From contig CAMDUL010000003.1 in the NCBI GenBank assembly GCA_945878135.1, positions 69,972 through 133,971 on the forward strand: DNA of 64,000 bases. The letters run 5' to 3'. This document shows positions 26,936-34,848 of this stretch, piece after piece. Under the pieces are notes generated by a model. That model was not told where the DNA came from. It did no database searches and saw nothing but the letters and a program-made list of their open reading frames with translations. The DNA comes from Chthoniobacter flavus. GTDB lineage: Bacteria; Verrucomicrobiota; Verrucomicrobiia; Chthoniobacterales; JACTMZ01. Every line of letters begins with the position of its first letter. Positions within the stretch are counted from its first letter, which is position 1. Position numbers and translations under genes: made by a program.

Positions 26936-27877
26936 ATGACCGACCTCGGACAAACCACCTTCACCCTCGCGGACCTCGAAGCCCGCGCCAGGGGCCGAGG
27001 CCCGATCCCGCCCGAGGTCCGTCTCGCCGTCCTCGGTTCCCCGGTCGAACACTCGCTCTCGCCCGTCATGCACAACGCGGCCCTGGATGCCCTCGGTTCC
27101 CCCGCCCGCTACGCCAAAATCGAATGCCCGCCCGAGCACCTGGCCGAAGCCGTCGAAGCGGCCCGCCGCGCGGACTTTCTCGGACTTAACCTCACCATTC
27201 CCCACAAATTCGAAGCCCTCAAACTCTGCTCCGAACTCGACGACACCGCCCGCCAACTCGGCGCGGTCAATACCCTCCTCTTCGACGGCACCCGGACCGC
27301 CGGCTTCAACACCGACGGACCGGGCCTCGTCCGCGCCATCCGCGAAGTCTTCTCTTTCGACCTCCGCGACCTTCGCGTCATGGTCCTCGGCGCCGGCGGC
27401 GGCGCCGGTTCGGCCGCCGCCCTGCAATGCGCGCTGGAAAAATGCCCGCGCCTCGTCCTCGTCAACCGGACCGAAAACAAAGCCCACGACATCGCCCGGC
27501 GCGTCACGGAGCTGCTCCACACCGACCGCCTCGAAGGACCGGAGGATCCCGTCACCGTCATCCCGCTGGAGGAATCCGCCCTGCGCGAGCAACTCACCCG
27601 CACCGACCTCGTCATCAATGCCACCTCCCTCGGCATGAAGCGCACCGACCCGCGCCTCATCCCCGCCGCCATCCTCACCCCCGACCTCATGGTCTATGAC
27701 ATGGTTTACCGCCCGTCCGTCACCCGCCTCCTCGAAGACGCCAACAATGCCGGCGCCCGCACCGCCAACGGACTGTCCCTCCTCCTCCATCAAGGCGCAC
27801 TTTCCCTCGAAATCTGGCTCAATCGCCCGGCCCCATTGGATGTCATGCGCCGCGCCCTGGACCAAGCGACTGCCTGA
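26936..27877 (+). CDS. aroE: Shikimate dehydrogenase
   Basis: The 313-residue enzyme reduces 3-dehydroshikimate to shikimate with NADPH. Substrate-binding residues lie in GSPVEHSLSPVMHN and the catalytic Lys and Asp are in NLTIPHK and FNTDG. The NADP site is VLGAGGGAGSAA. The C-terminal region has ANGLSLLLHQGALSLEIW. About 20 extra residues precede the usual start, within a Gly/Arg-rich segment. Chorismate synthase lies further on at 29869-30954, and trpE/trpG near 62-64 kb, so the aromatic pathway is scattered. Confidence 0.95.
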   Translation: MTDLGQTTFTLADLEARARGRGPIPPEVRLAVLGSPVEHSLSPVMHNAALDALGSPARYAKIECPPEHLAEAVEAARRADFLGLNLTIPHKFEALKLCSELDDTARQLGAVNTLLFDGTRTAGFNTDGPGLVRAIREVFSFDLRDLRVMVLGAGGGAGSAAALQCALEKCPRLVLVNRTENKAHDIARRVTELLHTDRLEGPEDPVTVIPLEESALREQLTRTDLVINATSLGMKRTDPRLIPAAILTPDLMVYDMVYRPSVTRLLEDANNAGARTANGLSLLLHQGALSLEIWLNRPAPLDVMRRALDQATA

Positions 27878-27909
27878 TCGCGTCGTCCCGGCGCGATTTC
27901 CAGAGGTGG

Positions 27910-27930
27910 GGACGAGCGGCCCGCTCGTCC
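27910..27930. repeat. 21-base palindrome between convergent genes
   Basis: GGACGAGCGG (27910-27919) and CCGCTCGTCC (27921-27930) are perfect complements around one central base. It lies between the aroE stop (27877) and the end of the convergent gene at 27972. A near-zero-loop palindrome cannot form a normal RNA hairpin without losing pairs at the centre, but it could help to stop transcription from both sides or be an interspersed repeat. Confidence 0.6.
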
Positions 27931-27971
27931 GCTTCTTCCGCCATCGGGCACGCGAGCCGCACGCCCCTACC

Positions 27972-28490
27972 TCAATCCCCCTCCTTCGCCCCCTCCGCAA
28001 TCTCCTTCATCTTCTTCCGCGCCTCCATCATCGCCCGCTTCATCGTCTCCGGATCACTCACCGCCTTGCTCCAGAACTCCGACAGCAACGCATCCTGTTT
28101 TCGCAGCATCTCGACGACCTTCACCTCCGCCGGACGCACCGACCCATTCCGCTGCCGCACAAACGCGTTCACATCCTTCGGATCCTCCCGATAAACAACC
28201 ACCATCTCAAAAAACCCGTCACCATCCTCATCCGACTCCGTCACCGCCATGTGCGGGCCGACATAAAACGACCTCGCGTTAATTTTCCACTCCCCGCTTT
28301 TGTCCGTCCGGCTCATCACCATCATCTCCTTCTGCCCGTCCCGCGAGATGATCTCCGTCCGCACATCCGGCCGCCCATCCTTGTCACTATCCACCTCCGC
28401 CATCTTCGTGCTCAACCCGTCCGGATCTGCAGCCTCCGCTCCAGCAAAGATGGCCATCAGAAAAGCTCCGGCGACGAACATGTTTCGCAT
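27972..28490 (-). CDS. Secreted protein with EF-hand-like Asp-rich repeats
   Basis: The 172-residue protein has a signal peptide (cleavage after GAEA). Two Asp-rich loops, DSDKDGRPDVRTE and ESDEDGDGFFEM, resemble calcium-binding thrombospondin type 3 or EF-hand loops. The C-terminal 50 residues are charged and helical (KRAMMEARKKMKEIAEGAKEG). It is probably periplasmic or exported and may bind Ca2+. I do not recognise a named family. It is convergent with aroE and divergent from the toxin-antitoxin pair. Confidence 0.6.
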   Translation of the reverse strand: MRNMFVAGAFLMAIFAGAEAADPDGLSTKMAEVDSDKDGRPDVRTEIISRDGQKEMMVMSRTDKSGEWKINARSFYVGPHMAVTESDEDGDGFFEMVVVYREDPKDVNAFVRQRNGSVRPAEVKVVEMLRKQDALLSEFWSKAVSDPETMKRAMMEARKKMKEIAEGAKEGD

Positions 28491-28569
28491 CCCGTGCGTC
28501 TAGATCAGCTCAGCTTCACATGCCAGTCATTCTCACGACATAACGGCCACGACTACCAGATTCCCTCGT

Positions 28570-28607
28570 TTGACAAGCCCCGTCAATATGTCCATGATAC
28601 TGTCCAT
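28570..28607 (+). promoter_or_regulatory. Promoter and direct repeats ahead of yefM-yoeB
   Basis: TTGACA at 28570-28575 is a perfect -35, and 17 bases later CATGAT (28593-28598) is a four-of-six -10. Two direct TGTCCAT repeats (28589-28595 and 28601-28607) flank and overlap the -10 and end right at the antitoxin start codon. This is a good layout for autorepression by the YefM-YoeB complex. Confidence 0.55.
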
Positions 28608-28871
28608 ATGACCGCCATCACCTACACCGCGGCCCGCGAGAATCTGGCCTCCACGATGGACCAAGTCTGCACCGACCACGATCCGGTCATCATCACCCGC
28701 AACCGCGACCAAGCCGTTGTCATGCTCTCTCTCGAAGACTACGAATCCCTTCAGGAAACCGCCTACCTTCTGCGCTCCCCGGCCAACGCGCGTCGTTTGC
28801 TTTCTTCCATCGACAGCCTCAACAAGGGAAAAAAGATCAAAAAGAGCGTCAAGGATCTTGCTGCTGCATGA
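28608..28871 (+). CDS. YefM/Phd-family antitoxin
   Basis: The 87-residue protein starts MTAITYTAARENLASTMDQV and includes PVIITRNRDQAVVMLSLEDYESLQET, the standard YefM DNA-binding and dimerisation core. The C-terminal 25 residues (SLNKGKKIKKSVKDLAA) are Lys-rich and would wrap around the toxin. It neutralises the toxin encoded four bases upstream of its stop. Upstream in-frame sequence back to 27696 is antisense to the secreted-protein gene and is not coding. Confidence 0.92.
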   Translation: MTAITYTAARENLASTMDQVCTDHDPVIITRNRDQAVVMLSLEDYESLQETAYLLRSPANARRLLSSIDSLNKGKKIKKSVKDLAAA

Positions 28872-29128
28872 ACTTGGTTTTCTCGCCGCAGGCTTGGGAC
28901 GACTACCAGCACTGGGTGCAGACCGACCGGAAACTGGTCAGGCGAATCAACGAATTGATCAAGAATACCGCGCGCAGTCCCTACGAAGGCATCGGCAAAC
29001 CCGAACCTCTGCGCCACGCTCTGGCCGGATTCTGGTCGCGTCGCATCAACGAAGAGCACCGTATGGTCTATCGCGTCACCAGCAACAATCTCGAGATAGC
29101 CCAACTGCGCTTCCACTACGCGAAGTAG
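28868..29128 (+). CDS. YoeB/Txe-family mRNA interferase toxin
   Basis: The 86-residue protein has the RelE/YoeB fold. It has SPQAWDDYQHWVQTDRKLVRRINELIKN and the catalytic region GIGKPEPLRHALAGFWSRRINEEHRMVYRV (given in part), with the Glu46, Arg65 and His83-type residues expected of YoeB. It cuts mRNA at the ribosome. Its ATG overlaps the antitoxin stop (ATGA), and the length is complete, so the pair looks intact. Confidence 0.92.
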   Translation: MNLVFSPQAWDDYQHWVQTDRKLVRRINELIKNTARSPYEGIGKPEPLRHALAGFWSRRINEEHRMVYRVTSNNLEIAQLRFHYAK

Positions 29129-29198
29129 CTGCCGACACCGCTCACCCAGGATCACCGCGCCGCTGATCCGCGGTCATAGGGAGTCCCAGTTGGCGAAG

Positions 29199-29321
29199 TT
29201 AATCCTTGGTTCGCTCCAGTTCCCAACGCGCCATCCCATACCACCCCGGCCACGCGAAGGCGGTCAGCGCAAGCGCACCAAGCGGCACCCACAGCCACAG
29301 CGATCGGCGTCGTCGGGCCAT
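29199..29321 (-). CDS. Small single-span membrane protein
   Basis: A 40-residue reading frame starts with MARRRRSLWLWV, has a hydrophobic stretch (LWLWVPLGALALTAFAW) and ends ELERTKD. The positive N-terminus followed by a membrane span suggests a small bitopic inner-membrane protein. An AGGAG sequence precedes the ATG, though only three bases away. The gene begins 19 bases after the TlpA-like stop on the same strand, so co-transcription is likely. No family is recognised and no conservation check was possible. Confidence 0.5.
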   Translation of the reverse strand: MARRRRSLWLWVPLGALALTAFAWPGWYGMARWELERTKD

Positions 29322-29339
29322 AAACTCCTGCCGGAAGTG

Positions 29340-29804
29340 CTACTCGAGGATCTGCCCGATGTCCTCGTCGCGCAATTTCATCGGATGACCTTCCCAGACG
29401 ATCTCACCGGATTTGTTGACCAGAAACGCCTGCGGAATGCCGCTGACGCCCATTTTTTCGTTCAGCCGTCCCCCGGTGTCGGTCGCCACGGCGTAGTCCA
29501 TCGGCACTTCCTTCTGGAATTTGCGGATGACCGCGTTCGGTTCATCGGTCACGCCGACGACCAGCAGTCCGCGGTCCTTGTATTTCGCGTGGATCTCGTT
29601 GAGATGCGGGATGCTTTCGCGGCAGGGCGGACACCATGTGGCCCAGAATTCGAGAAGCAGCGGCTTGCCCTCCATCTCCGGTTTGGGTCCGAGAAAGTTC
29701 AAAGTGCCCGAAGGCAGCTTTTGCCCGACCATTTCGGCCGAGACGAGGGAGCATGCAAAACCGGCGACCAAAGCCGCCACCATCAAGGGGGATAATTTGT
29801 TCAC
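29340..29804 (-). CDS. TlpA/ResA-like secreted thioredoxin-fold protein
   Basis: The 154-residue protein has a signal peptide (through VSA) and a thioredoxin fold with the active site WCPPC in FWATWCPPCRESIPHL, a redox-active CxxC, plus the cis-Pro loop GVSGIPQAFLVN. It acts in the periplasm on disulfides, for example in cytochrome c maturation or oxidative defence. The PPC dipeptide is common in this family. No cytochrome maturation genes are adjacent. The gene is followed by the 40-residue membrane protein. Confidence 0.88.
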   Translation of the reverse strand: MNKLSPLMVAALVAGFACSLVSAEMVGQKLPSGTLNFLGPKPEMEGKPLLLEFWATWCPPCRESIPHLNEIHAKYKDRGLLVVGVTDEPNAVIRKFQKEVPMDYAVATDTGGRLNEKMGVSGIPQAFLVNKSGEIVWEGHPMKLRDEDIGQILE

Positions 29805-29868
29805 GGGCCGAAATTAGAGGGGAAGGCGCCCGCTCGGCACGGATAAAAGTCAGACCCGAAGGGACGCC

Positions 29869-30954
29869 TCACACCGCCTGCTGGGCCCGCTGGCGCAGGG
29901 CGTGGTCGGCCAGCACCAGCCAGACCATGGCTTCGACGATGGGCACGGCGCGCGGGATGACACACGGGTCGTGGCGTCCCCGGGCGGCGAGTTCGGTATT
30001 TTCACCGGCAGCGGTGACCGTTTGCTGCTTGCTGGCGATCGTGGCGGTCGGCTTGAAGGCGACGCGGAAGGTGATGTCTTCGCCATTGCTGATCCCGCCC
30101 TGCACACCGCCGGAACGGTTGGTTAGCGTGCGGGTGCGGCCTGCGCGTATTTCGAAAGCATCGTTGTGCTCGCGTCCGGTCAGCCTGGTACCCTCGAAGC
30201 CGGACCCGATTTCGAAGCCCTTGGTGGCGGGCAGACTAAGCATCGCTTTGGCCAAATCGGCCTCGAGTTTGTCGAAGGCGGGTTCGCCGAGACCGGGCGG
30301 GCACCCTCGCACCACGCACTCGATCAGTCCGCCGACCGAATCTCCGTTGGAGCGGGCTTCTTTGATGCGGGCAATCATCTTTTCCGCGGTGGCGGCATCG
30401 GGACAGCGGACCGCATTCGCCTCGATGTCCGAAGACGTGACCTTCGTCACATCGATGTTTGCCTCGATCTGGTGCACGCGGCTCACCCAAGCGAGCACGT
30501 CGATGCCGGGATGCAGCGCCTCCAACACCTTGCGGGCCACGACGCCGGCGGCGACGCGTCCGATGGTTTCGCGCGCGGAGGCCCGCCCCCCGCCCTGCCA
30601 GTTGCGGATGCCGTATTTCGCCTGGTAGGTGAAATCGGCGTGGGACGGACGGAAGGTTGTCTCCATCTCGCTGTAAGCTTCGGGACGCGCGTCCTCGTTG
30701 CGCACGAGAATGGCGATGGGCGTGCCGAGGGTCTTGCCCTGGAAGACGCCCGACAAAATTTCGCAGCGGTCGGCCTCTTTGCGCGGCGTGACAATGTCGC
30801 TTTGGCCGGGGCGGCGGCGGTCGAGTTCCTTCTGGATATCGGCCTCGGCCAGGTCGAGTTGCGGCAGGCAGCCGTCGATGACCACACCGACCCCGCCGCC
30901 GTGGGATTCCCCCCACGTGGCGATGCGGAAAAGCTGGCCGGTGCTGCTGGACAT
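29869..30954 (-). CDS. aroC: Chorismate synthase
   Basis: The 361-residue enzyme converts EPSP to chorismate using reduced FMN. Family blocks are [62 protein letters not shown] (given in part), and [15 protein letters not shown]. Length and motifs are complete. It follows a long palindromic repeat and the menB gene on the same strand; menaquinone synthesis starts from chorismate, so the neighbourhood fits. Confidence 0.97.
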   Translation of the reverse strand: MSSSTGQLFRIATWGESHGGGVGVVIDGCLPQLDLAEADIQKELDRRRPGQSDIVTPRKEADRCEILSGVFQGKTLGTPIAILVRNEDARPEAYSEMETTFRPSHADFTYQAKYGIRNWQGGGRASARETIGRVAAGVVARKVLEALHPGIDVLAWVSRVHQIEANIDVTKVTSSDIEANAVRCPDAATAEKMIARIKEARSNGDSVGGLIECVVRGCPPGLGEPAFDKLEADLAKAMLSLPATKGFEIGSGFEGTRLTGREHNDAFEIRAGRTRTLTNRSGGVQGGISNGEDITFRVAFKPTATIASKQQTVTAAGENTELAARGRHDPCVIPRAVPIVEAMVWLVLADHALRQRAQQAV

Positions 30955-31062
30955 GGCAGAAGAGCCTAGCGCACTGCGACGCCGCCGCCAATGACAACGA
31001 AGACCCGCCTGCGGTTAGGTTTTGAAACCGCAGAGGGGCAGGTTTTGAAGCTTTTGATTCGG

Positions 31063-31135
31063 TTGTAGCGGCGGTCTATGACCGTCGGTGCCTTATTCCG
31101 GTTCGTGTTCCGGCGGTCATAGACCGCCGCTACAA
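31063..31135. repeat. Perfect 22-base inverted repeat (REP-like element)
   Basis: Arms at 31063-31084 and 31114-31135 are perfect complements (left arm begins TTGTAGCGGCGGTCTATGAC) with a 29-base loop. It sits between menB and aroC, both on the minus strand. Related shorter pieces recur at 38595-38621 and, in part, around 29170 and 63943, which marks a dispersed palindromic repeat family. Confidence 0.85.
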
Positions 31136-31155
31136 ATTTGTTCGATTCCGTGCGG

Positions 31156-31980
31156 TTACGGGAAGCGCGGATATTTCGAAAAATCCGGTTTCCGCTTTTC
31201 GATGAAGGCCTGTTTCCCTTCCTTGGCTTCTTCGCTCAGGTAATAGAGAAGGGTCGCATTGCCAGCGAGGTCGAGCAGGCCCACCTGCCCGTCGCAGTCG
31301 GCATTGAGCGCCGCCTTCAGACAGCGCAAAGCCATGGGCGAAAGCTCGAGGATTTCGCGGCTCCACTTGAGCGTTTCTTCCTCGAGCTGCGCGAGCGGAA
31401 CGACGGTATTGACCAAGCCCATGTCGAGGGCCTGTTGCGCGTCGTATTGACGGCAAAGAAACCAGATCTCACGGGCTTTTTTCTGTCCGACAATACGCGA
31501 GAGATAGCTCGAGCCGAGACCGCCGTCGAACGAACCGACGCGCGGACCGGTCTGTCCGAAGCGGGCGTTGTCCGCGGCAATGGTCAGATCGCAAACAACA
31601 TGCAGCACGTGTCCTCCTCCGATGGCGTAGCCCGCGACCATGGCAATGACCGGCTTGGGCAGGCTGCGGATCTGTTTTTGCACGTCGAGGATATTGAGCC
31701 GCGGAACGCCGTCGGATCCGATGTAGCCCCCTTCCCCGCGCACTTTCTGATCACCGCCGGAGCAGAACGCTTCATTCCCCTCGCCGGTGAGGACGACCAC
31801 GCCGATCGAAGCATCCTCGCGGCAGTGGTCGAGGGCATTTTTGAGTTCTTCGACCGTCTGGGGGCGGAAGGCGTTGCGGACTTCGGGACGGTTGATCGTG
31901 ATCTTGGCGATGCCGTCATCCGTCTGCTCGAATTTCAGGTCGGTGTAATCCTTGATTTTTCGCCACGCCGTTTTTGCCAT
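31156..31980 (-). CDS. menB: 1,4-dihydroxy-2-naphthoyl-CoA synthase
   Basis: The 274-residue enzyme of the crotonase family cyclises O-succinylbenzoyl-CoA in menaquinone synthesis. It matches MenB closely: [68 protein letters not shown] and the C-terminal [14 protein letters not shown]. The ATG at 31980 (MAKTAW) is preferred, since an upstream in-frame extension to 32145 is antisense to a membrane gene's reading and not conserved. The presence of menB implies menaquinone as a respiratory quinone. Confidence 0.96.
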   Translation of the reverse strand: MAKTAWRKIKDYTDLKFEQTDDGIAKITINRPEVRNAFRPQTVEELKNALDHCREDASIGVVVLTGEGNEAFCSGGDQKVRGEGGYIGSDGVPRLNILDVQKQIRSLPKPVIAMVAGYAIGGGHVLHVVCDLTIAADNARFGQTGPRVGSFDGGLGSSYLSRIVGQKKAREIWFLCRQYDAQQALDMGLVNTVVPLAQLEEETLKWSREILELSPMALRCLKAALNADCDGQVGLLDLAGNATLLYYLSEEAKEGKQAFIEKRKPDFSKYPRFP

Positions 31981-32026
31981 GGGGGAAGGAAAGCAGAATG
32001 TCCTCTGCGTTTCCAGAGCGGCGGCT

Positions 32027-32839
32027 CTAAAGATTGAGCGCGCGGAGCAGCAACTCGGAAATCCGACCCGCCTCCGACGCGAAGGTGGCGGCATGGGCGA
32101 GGAACTCGCGGCCGAAGCTGGCGAAGCTGACGTAGGGCGTGGCAAGGACGAGGAGGAGCGAGAGAACGAGGAGGTTCATCAGGTAGATGACCGTGAGAGA
32201 GAAGAACGTGCCGCCGTAGGCGAGGTCGGTCTGGCCGCGCGGGATCATGGACAGCGTGAAAGTGGCGTGGAACCCCCAGGTGAGACCGAGCAAGCCGTAG
32301 AGGATGCCCGCAGCCAGCTCCGCGTGGGGTTGCAGGTCGTGAAACAGCGAGACGATGCCGTAAAGGAGAATGACAAAGACGCTGTAAATCGGGATGAAAT
32401 AGGGCGCGAGCGCGATCCAGGTATTGATCTTCGACGACACAATGTAGCCGCCGTCGCTGCCGACGCGGAACTCGGAAACGCGTCCGCCCATGATCTTGAC
32501 CATGAGCGCGTGGGTCAGTTCGTGGCCGAAGACGTAAATGGTCAGCCATTTCGGCAGGCCGAAGTAAATGATGAGCCAGCAGACGAGTCCGAGGCTGAAG
32601 AACCAGAATTCGACCGTGGCCCAGAAATGGGGACGACCGGGCGCCTGCGAGGTGAAGGCATCGACGAGCGCGCTGAAGAAAGCGGCGGTCAGGATGTAGC
32701 AGAGCGGGAGAAGGAAGAGGCCGACAACGAACTTCACCCAGCGCACCGGCACGACGAGCGTGGCGTCGGCGGGGGCGGCGAAAGTCGTGTTGAGACGCGT
32801 GCCGCGCGCGGGCTTCGGGCGGCGGACGCGTTTGGCCAT
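32027..32839 (-). CDS. M50-like membrane metalloprotease
   Basis: The 270-residue protein has a short basic N-terminus and about six membrane spans. A zinc-protease motif, HELTH in FGHELTHAL, lies in an early helix and suggests an HExxH-type M50 peptidase. I cannot see a clear NxxPxxxLDG partner motif, so catalytic activity is unproven. The start ATG at 32839 ([10 protein letters not shown]) is chosen; upstream in-frame sequence runs antisense through the EF-P gene. It follows EF-P by only 14 bases. Confidence 0.65.
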   Translation of the reverse strand: MAKRVRRPKPARGTRLNTTFAAPADATLVVPVRWVKFVVGLFLLPLCYILTAAFFSALVDAFTSQAPGRPHFWATVEFWFFSLGLVCWLIIYFGLPKWLTIYVFGHELTHALMVKIMGGRVSEFRVGSDGGYIVSSKINTWIALAPYFIPIYSVFVILLYGIVSLFHDLQPHAELAAGILYGLLGLTWGFHATFTLSMIPRGQTDLAYGGTFFSLTVIYLMNLLVLSLLLVLATPYVSFASFGREFLAHAATFASEAGRISELLLRALNL

Positions 32840-32853
32840 CGGGCGGGGAGACC

Positions 32854-33411
32854 TCAGGCCCGGCCCATGTAAGCGCCGGTGCGCGTGTCGATCTTGACCA
32901 TCTCGCCTTCCTTGATGAAGAGCGGGACGTTGACGATGAGGCCGGACTCGAGGGTGGCGGGCTTTTGCACGTTGCTCGCCGTGTCGCCTCGCAGGCCTTC
33001 GGGGGATTCGACGACTTTCATCGTGACCGAGGCCGGCACTTCGACCTCGACCGCTTTGCCTTCGGCGTAAAGGACTTCGACTTTGAGATTCTCCACCAAG
33101 TAGTCTTTGGCCCCGGCGAGGAGCACCTCGTCGAGTTCGACCGTCTCGTAGCTCTCGGGGTCCATGAAATGGTAACCCTGGTGGTCCTTGTAGCTGAACT
33201 CGAGCGGACGGCGCTGCAGGTCGATGAGCTCGACTTTTTCGGTCGAACTGAACCGGACGTCGCTCGATTTGCCGGTCTTGATGCTGCGGATGATGGCCTG
33301 CACGAAGGCGCGGAGGTTGCCGGGGGTGCGGTGATGGACTTCCAACACGACGTAAGTGTCGGTGTTGTATTTGATGGCCATTCCTTTGCGGAGGTCGTTG
33401 GCAGCGGGCAT
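32854..33411 (-). CDS. efp: Elongation factor P
   Basis: The 185-residue protein has the three-domain EF-P structure with KGMAIKYNTDTYVVLEV, HHRTPGNLRAF, GTASNVQKPATLESG-like end and ATLESGLIVNVPLFIKEGE. EF-P relieves ribosome stalling at proline runs. The residue aligned with the modified Lys34 of E. coli appears to be Asn32 within PGNLR, so the protein does not carry a lysine or arginine at the tip as seen in lysylated or rhamnosylated EF-P. The gene lies between the kdsD gene and the membrane protease gene on the same strand. Confidence 0.95.
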   Translation of the reverse strand: MPAANDLRKGMAIKYNTDTYVVLEVHHRTPGNLRAFVQAIIRSIKTGKSSDVRFSSTEKVELIDLQRRPLEFSYKDHQGYHFMDPESYETVELDEVLLAGAKDYLVENLKVEVLYAEGKAVEVEVPASVTMKVVESPEGLRGDTASNVQKPATLESGLIVNVPLFIKEGEMVKIDTRTGAYMGRA

Positions 33412-33447
33412 AAAGTCGGGTTGGTTGGAAAGTTTCGGGTGTAACGT

Positions 33448-34422
33448 TCACACGCCCTGGAGGCGCGAGAGGTCTTGCGAGTCGATGATGCCGACCGGGC
33501 GGTTGTCTTCGTCCACCACGATCAGATCGTCGATGCGGTGGGTCTTTAGCACGTGCAGGGCCTCGGCGGCAAGCTTGTCCCCGCGGATGGTAACCGGGTT
33601 TTTCGTCATGAACCCGGCCACCGGTCGCGTCCCGAGGTCGGGATGGGTCTGGTAGTGACGCGCCAGATCCCCGTGGGTGAACACGCCGGCCAGCTTGCCA
33701 TCCGCGCCGACGATGGCTGCGGCACCGGAGCGGCACTTGGTCATTTCTTTGACCGCATCCATCACGGTGGCCTCGGCGGAGGCGACGGCGACCTGCGGTT
33801 CTTTGCGCATGATCTGGTTGACGCGATTGAGCAGGACGCGGCCCAAACTTCCCCCGGGATGGAAGCGCGCGAAATCGTCCTGATTGAAGCCGCGCGCCTC
33901 GAGCAGGACCATGGCCAGCGCGTCGCCGAGGGCGAGCATGGCCGTCGTGCTGGAAGTCGGGGCGAGATTGAGCGGGCAGGCTTCCTGGCTGACGGAAACA
34001 TCGAGGACGACGTCGGCGGCTTGGGCGAGCGTGGAATCGGCGCGTCCGGTCACGGCAATCAGCGTCACATCGAAGCGCGCCAGCGGCGGGAGAATGTTGA
34101 GCAACTCGGCCGTCTCGCCGCCGTAGCTGAAGACGAGGACGACATCCCCGTCGGCCACGAGCCCGAGGTCGCCGTGCAGGGCGTTGAGCGAATTGAGGAC
34201 CACGGCGGTGGAACCGGTGCTGGTCAGGGTGGCGGCAATTTTGTCCCCAATGTGGCCGGATTTGCCCACCCCGCAGACGACAACCTTGCCGCGACGGTCG
34301 GCGCACGCGCGCAGGGCCTCGATAGCGCGCCTGAAGGCCTCGCCGTCGAGGTGGTCGGCCAGGCGCCGTAATTCGTCGGCCTCGATACCGATGACGCGGC
34401 GGGCTTTGGACAGATAATCCAT
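33448..34422 (-). CDS. kdsD: Arabinose-5-phosphate isomerase
   Basis: The 324-residue enzyme makes arabinose 5-phosphate from ribulose 5-phosphate for Kdo synthesis. It has a SIS domain (VVVCGVGKSGHIGDKIAATL, LNALHGDLG, FSYGGETAE, LAPTSSTTAMLALGDALA) and two C-terminal CBS domains (from about residue 205), as in KpsF/KdsD/GutQ. The ATG at 34422 begins MDYLSKARRV. It is separate from the kdsA-waaA run at 17.7-19.8 kb. Confidence 0.95.
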   Translation of the reverse strand: MDYLSKARRVIGIEADELRRLADHLDGEAFRRAIEALRACADRRGKVVVCGVGKSGHIGDKIAATLTSTGSTAVVLNSLNALHGDLGLVADGDVVLVFSYGGETAELLNILPPLARFDVTLIAVTGRADSTLAQAADVVLDVSVSQEACPLNLAPTSSTTAMLALGDALAMVLLEARGFNQDDFARFHPGGSLGRVLLNRVNQIMRKEPQVAVASAEATVMDAVKEMTKCRSGAAAIVGADGKLAGVFTHGDLARHYQTHPDLGTRPVAGFMTKNPVTIRGDKLAAEALHVLKTHRIDDLIVVDEDNRPVGIIDSQDLSRLQGV

Positions 34423-34512
34423 CGGACGGGGGATCTTCCCGCGGGAGAGGCGCCCAAGGCGAGAGTGATTTTCGGGATTGCCCAGACGGAGCGGGATCCC
34501 GCAAGCTGGAGT

Positions 34513-34818
34513 ATGCTCCGCTTGCCTCTCCTCATGATCGCCCTGACTATCGGCGGGGCGTGCCTGGCCCAGGACTTCGTGGCCCCGCGCCAGACACGGC
34601 GCGAAATCGCCCCGCCCCCGCGCTCGGTCAGCCCGCTGGATCCGGATTCGACGATCGAGGGTGTCGTGGCCGCGGCTTTCCAGACAAGACAACCGTGGCA
34701 GTTGATCAATCCGCTCGCCGCCAAGGGATACGGGGACGGACGCTACTTGACCTCCTGGGATCCGGACGACGCGGGCAAGCCCAAGGGGTTCATCCTGTTC
34801 GGCGTCCGTTTCTGGTAG
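34513..34818 (+). CDS. Small secreted protein of unknown function
   Basis: The 101-residue protein has an N-terminal signal peptide (MLRLPLLMIALTIGGACLAQ). The mature part is Pro- and Arg-rich near the front and then has PWQLINPLAAKGYGDGRYLTSWDP and a C-terminal FGVRFW. The ATG at 34513 follows a GGAG sequence very closely; an in-frame alternative exists at 34465. It is divergent from kdsD and 30 bases upstream of the heptosyltransferase-like gene. I do not recognise a family. Confidence 0.55.
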   Translation: MLRLPLLMIALTIGGACLAQDFVAPRQTRREIAPPPRSVSPLDPDSTIEGVVAAAFQTRQPWQLINPLAAKGYGDGRYLTSWDPDDAGKPKGFILFGVRFW

Positions 34819-34848
34819 GCGCGCGGCGCGGCCGCTTTTCCCGTTTTC

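Noticed and set aside
27696-28607. Upstream part of the frame ending in the YefM antitoxin
   Set aside because: It is antisense to a secreted-protein gene and His/Arg/Pro-rich. The promoter and direct repeats support the ATG at 28608.
29845-29868. Possible terminator downstream of aroC
   Set aside because: The stem is only about four pairs with a mismatch before the TTTTA run, so support was too weak.
32840-34504. Frame continuing upstream of the M50-like membrane protein
   Set aside because: It passes antisense-style through EF-P and KdsD with low-complexity Arg/Pro/Gly composition, so only the part from 32839 down is taken as coding.
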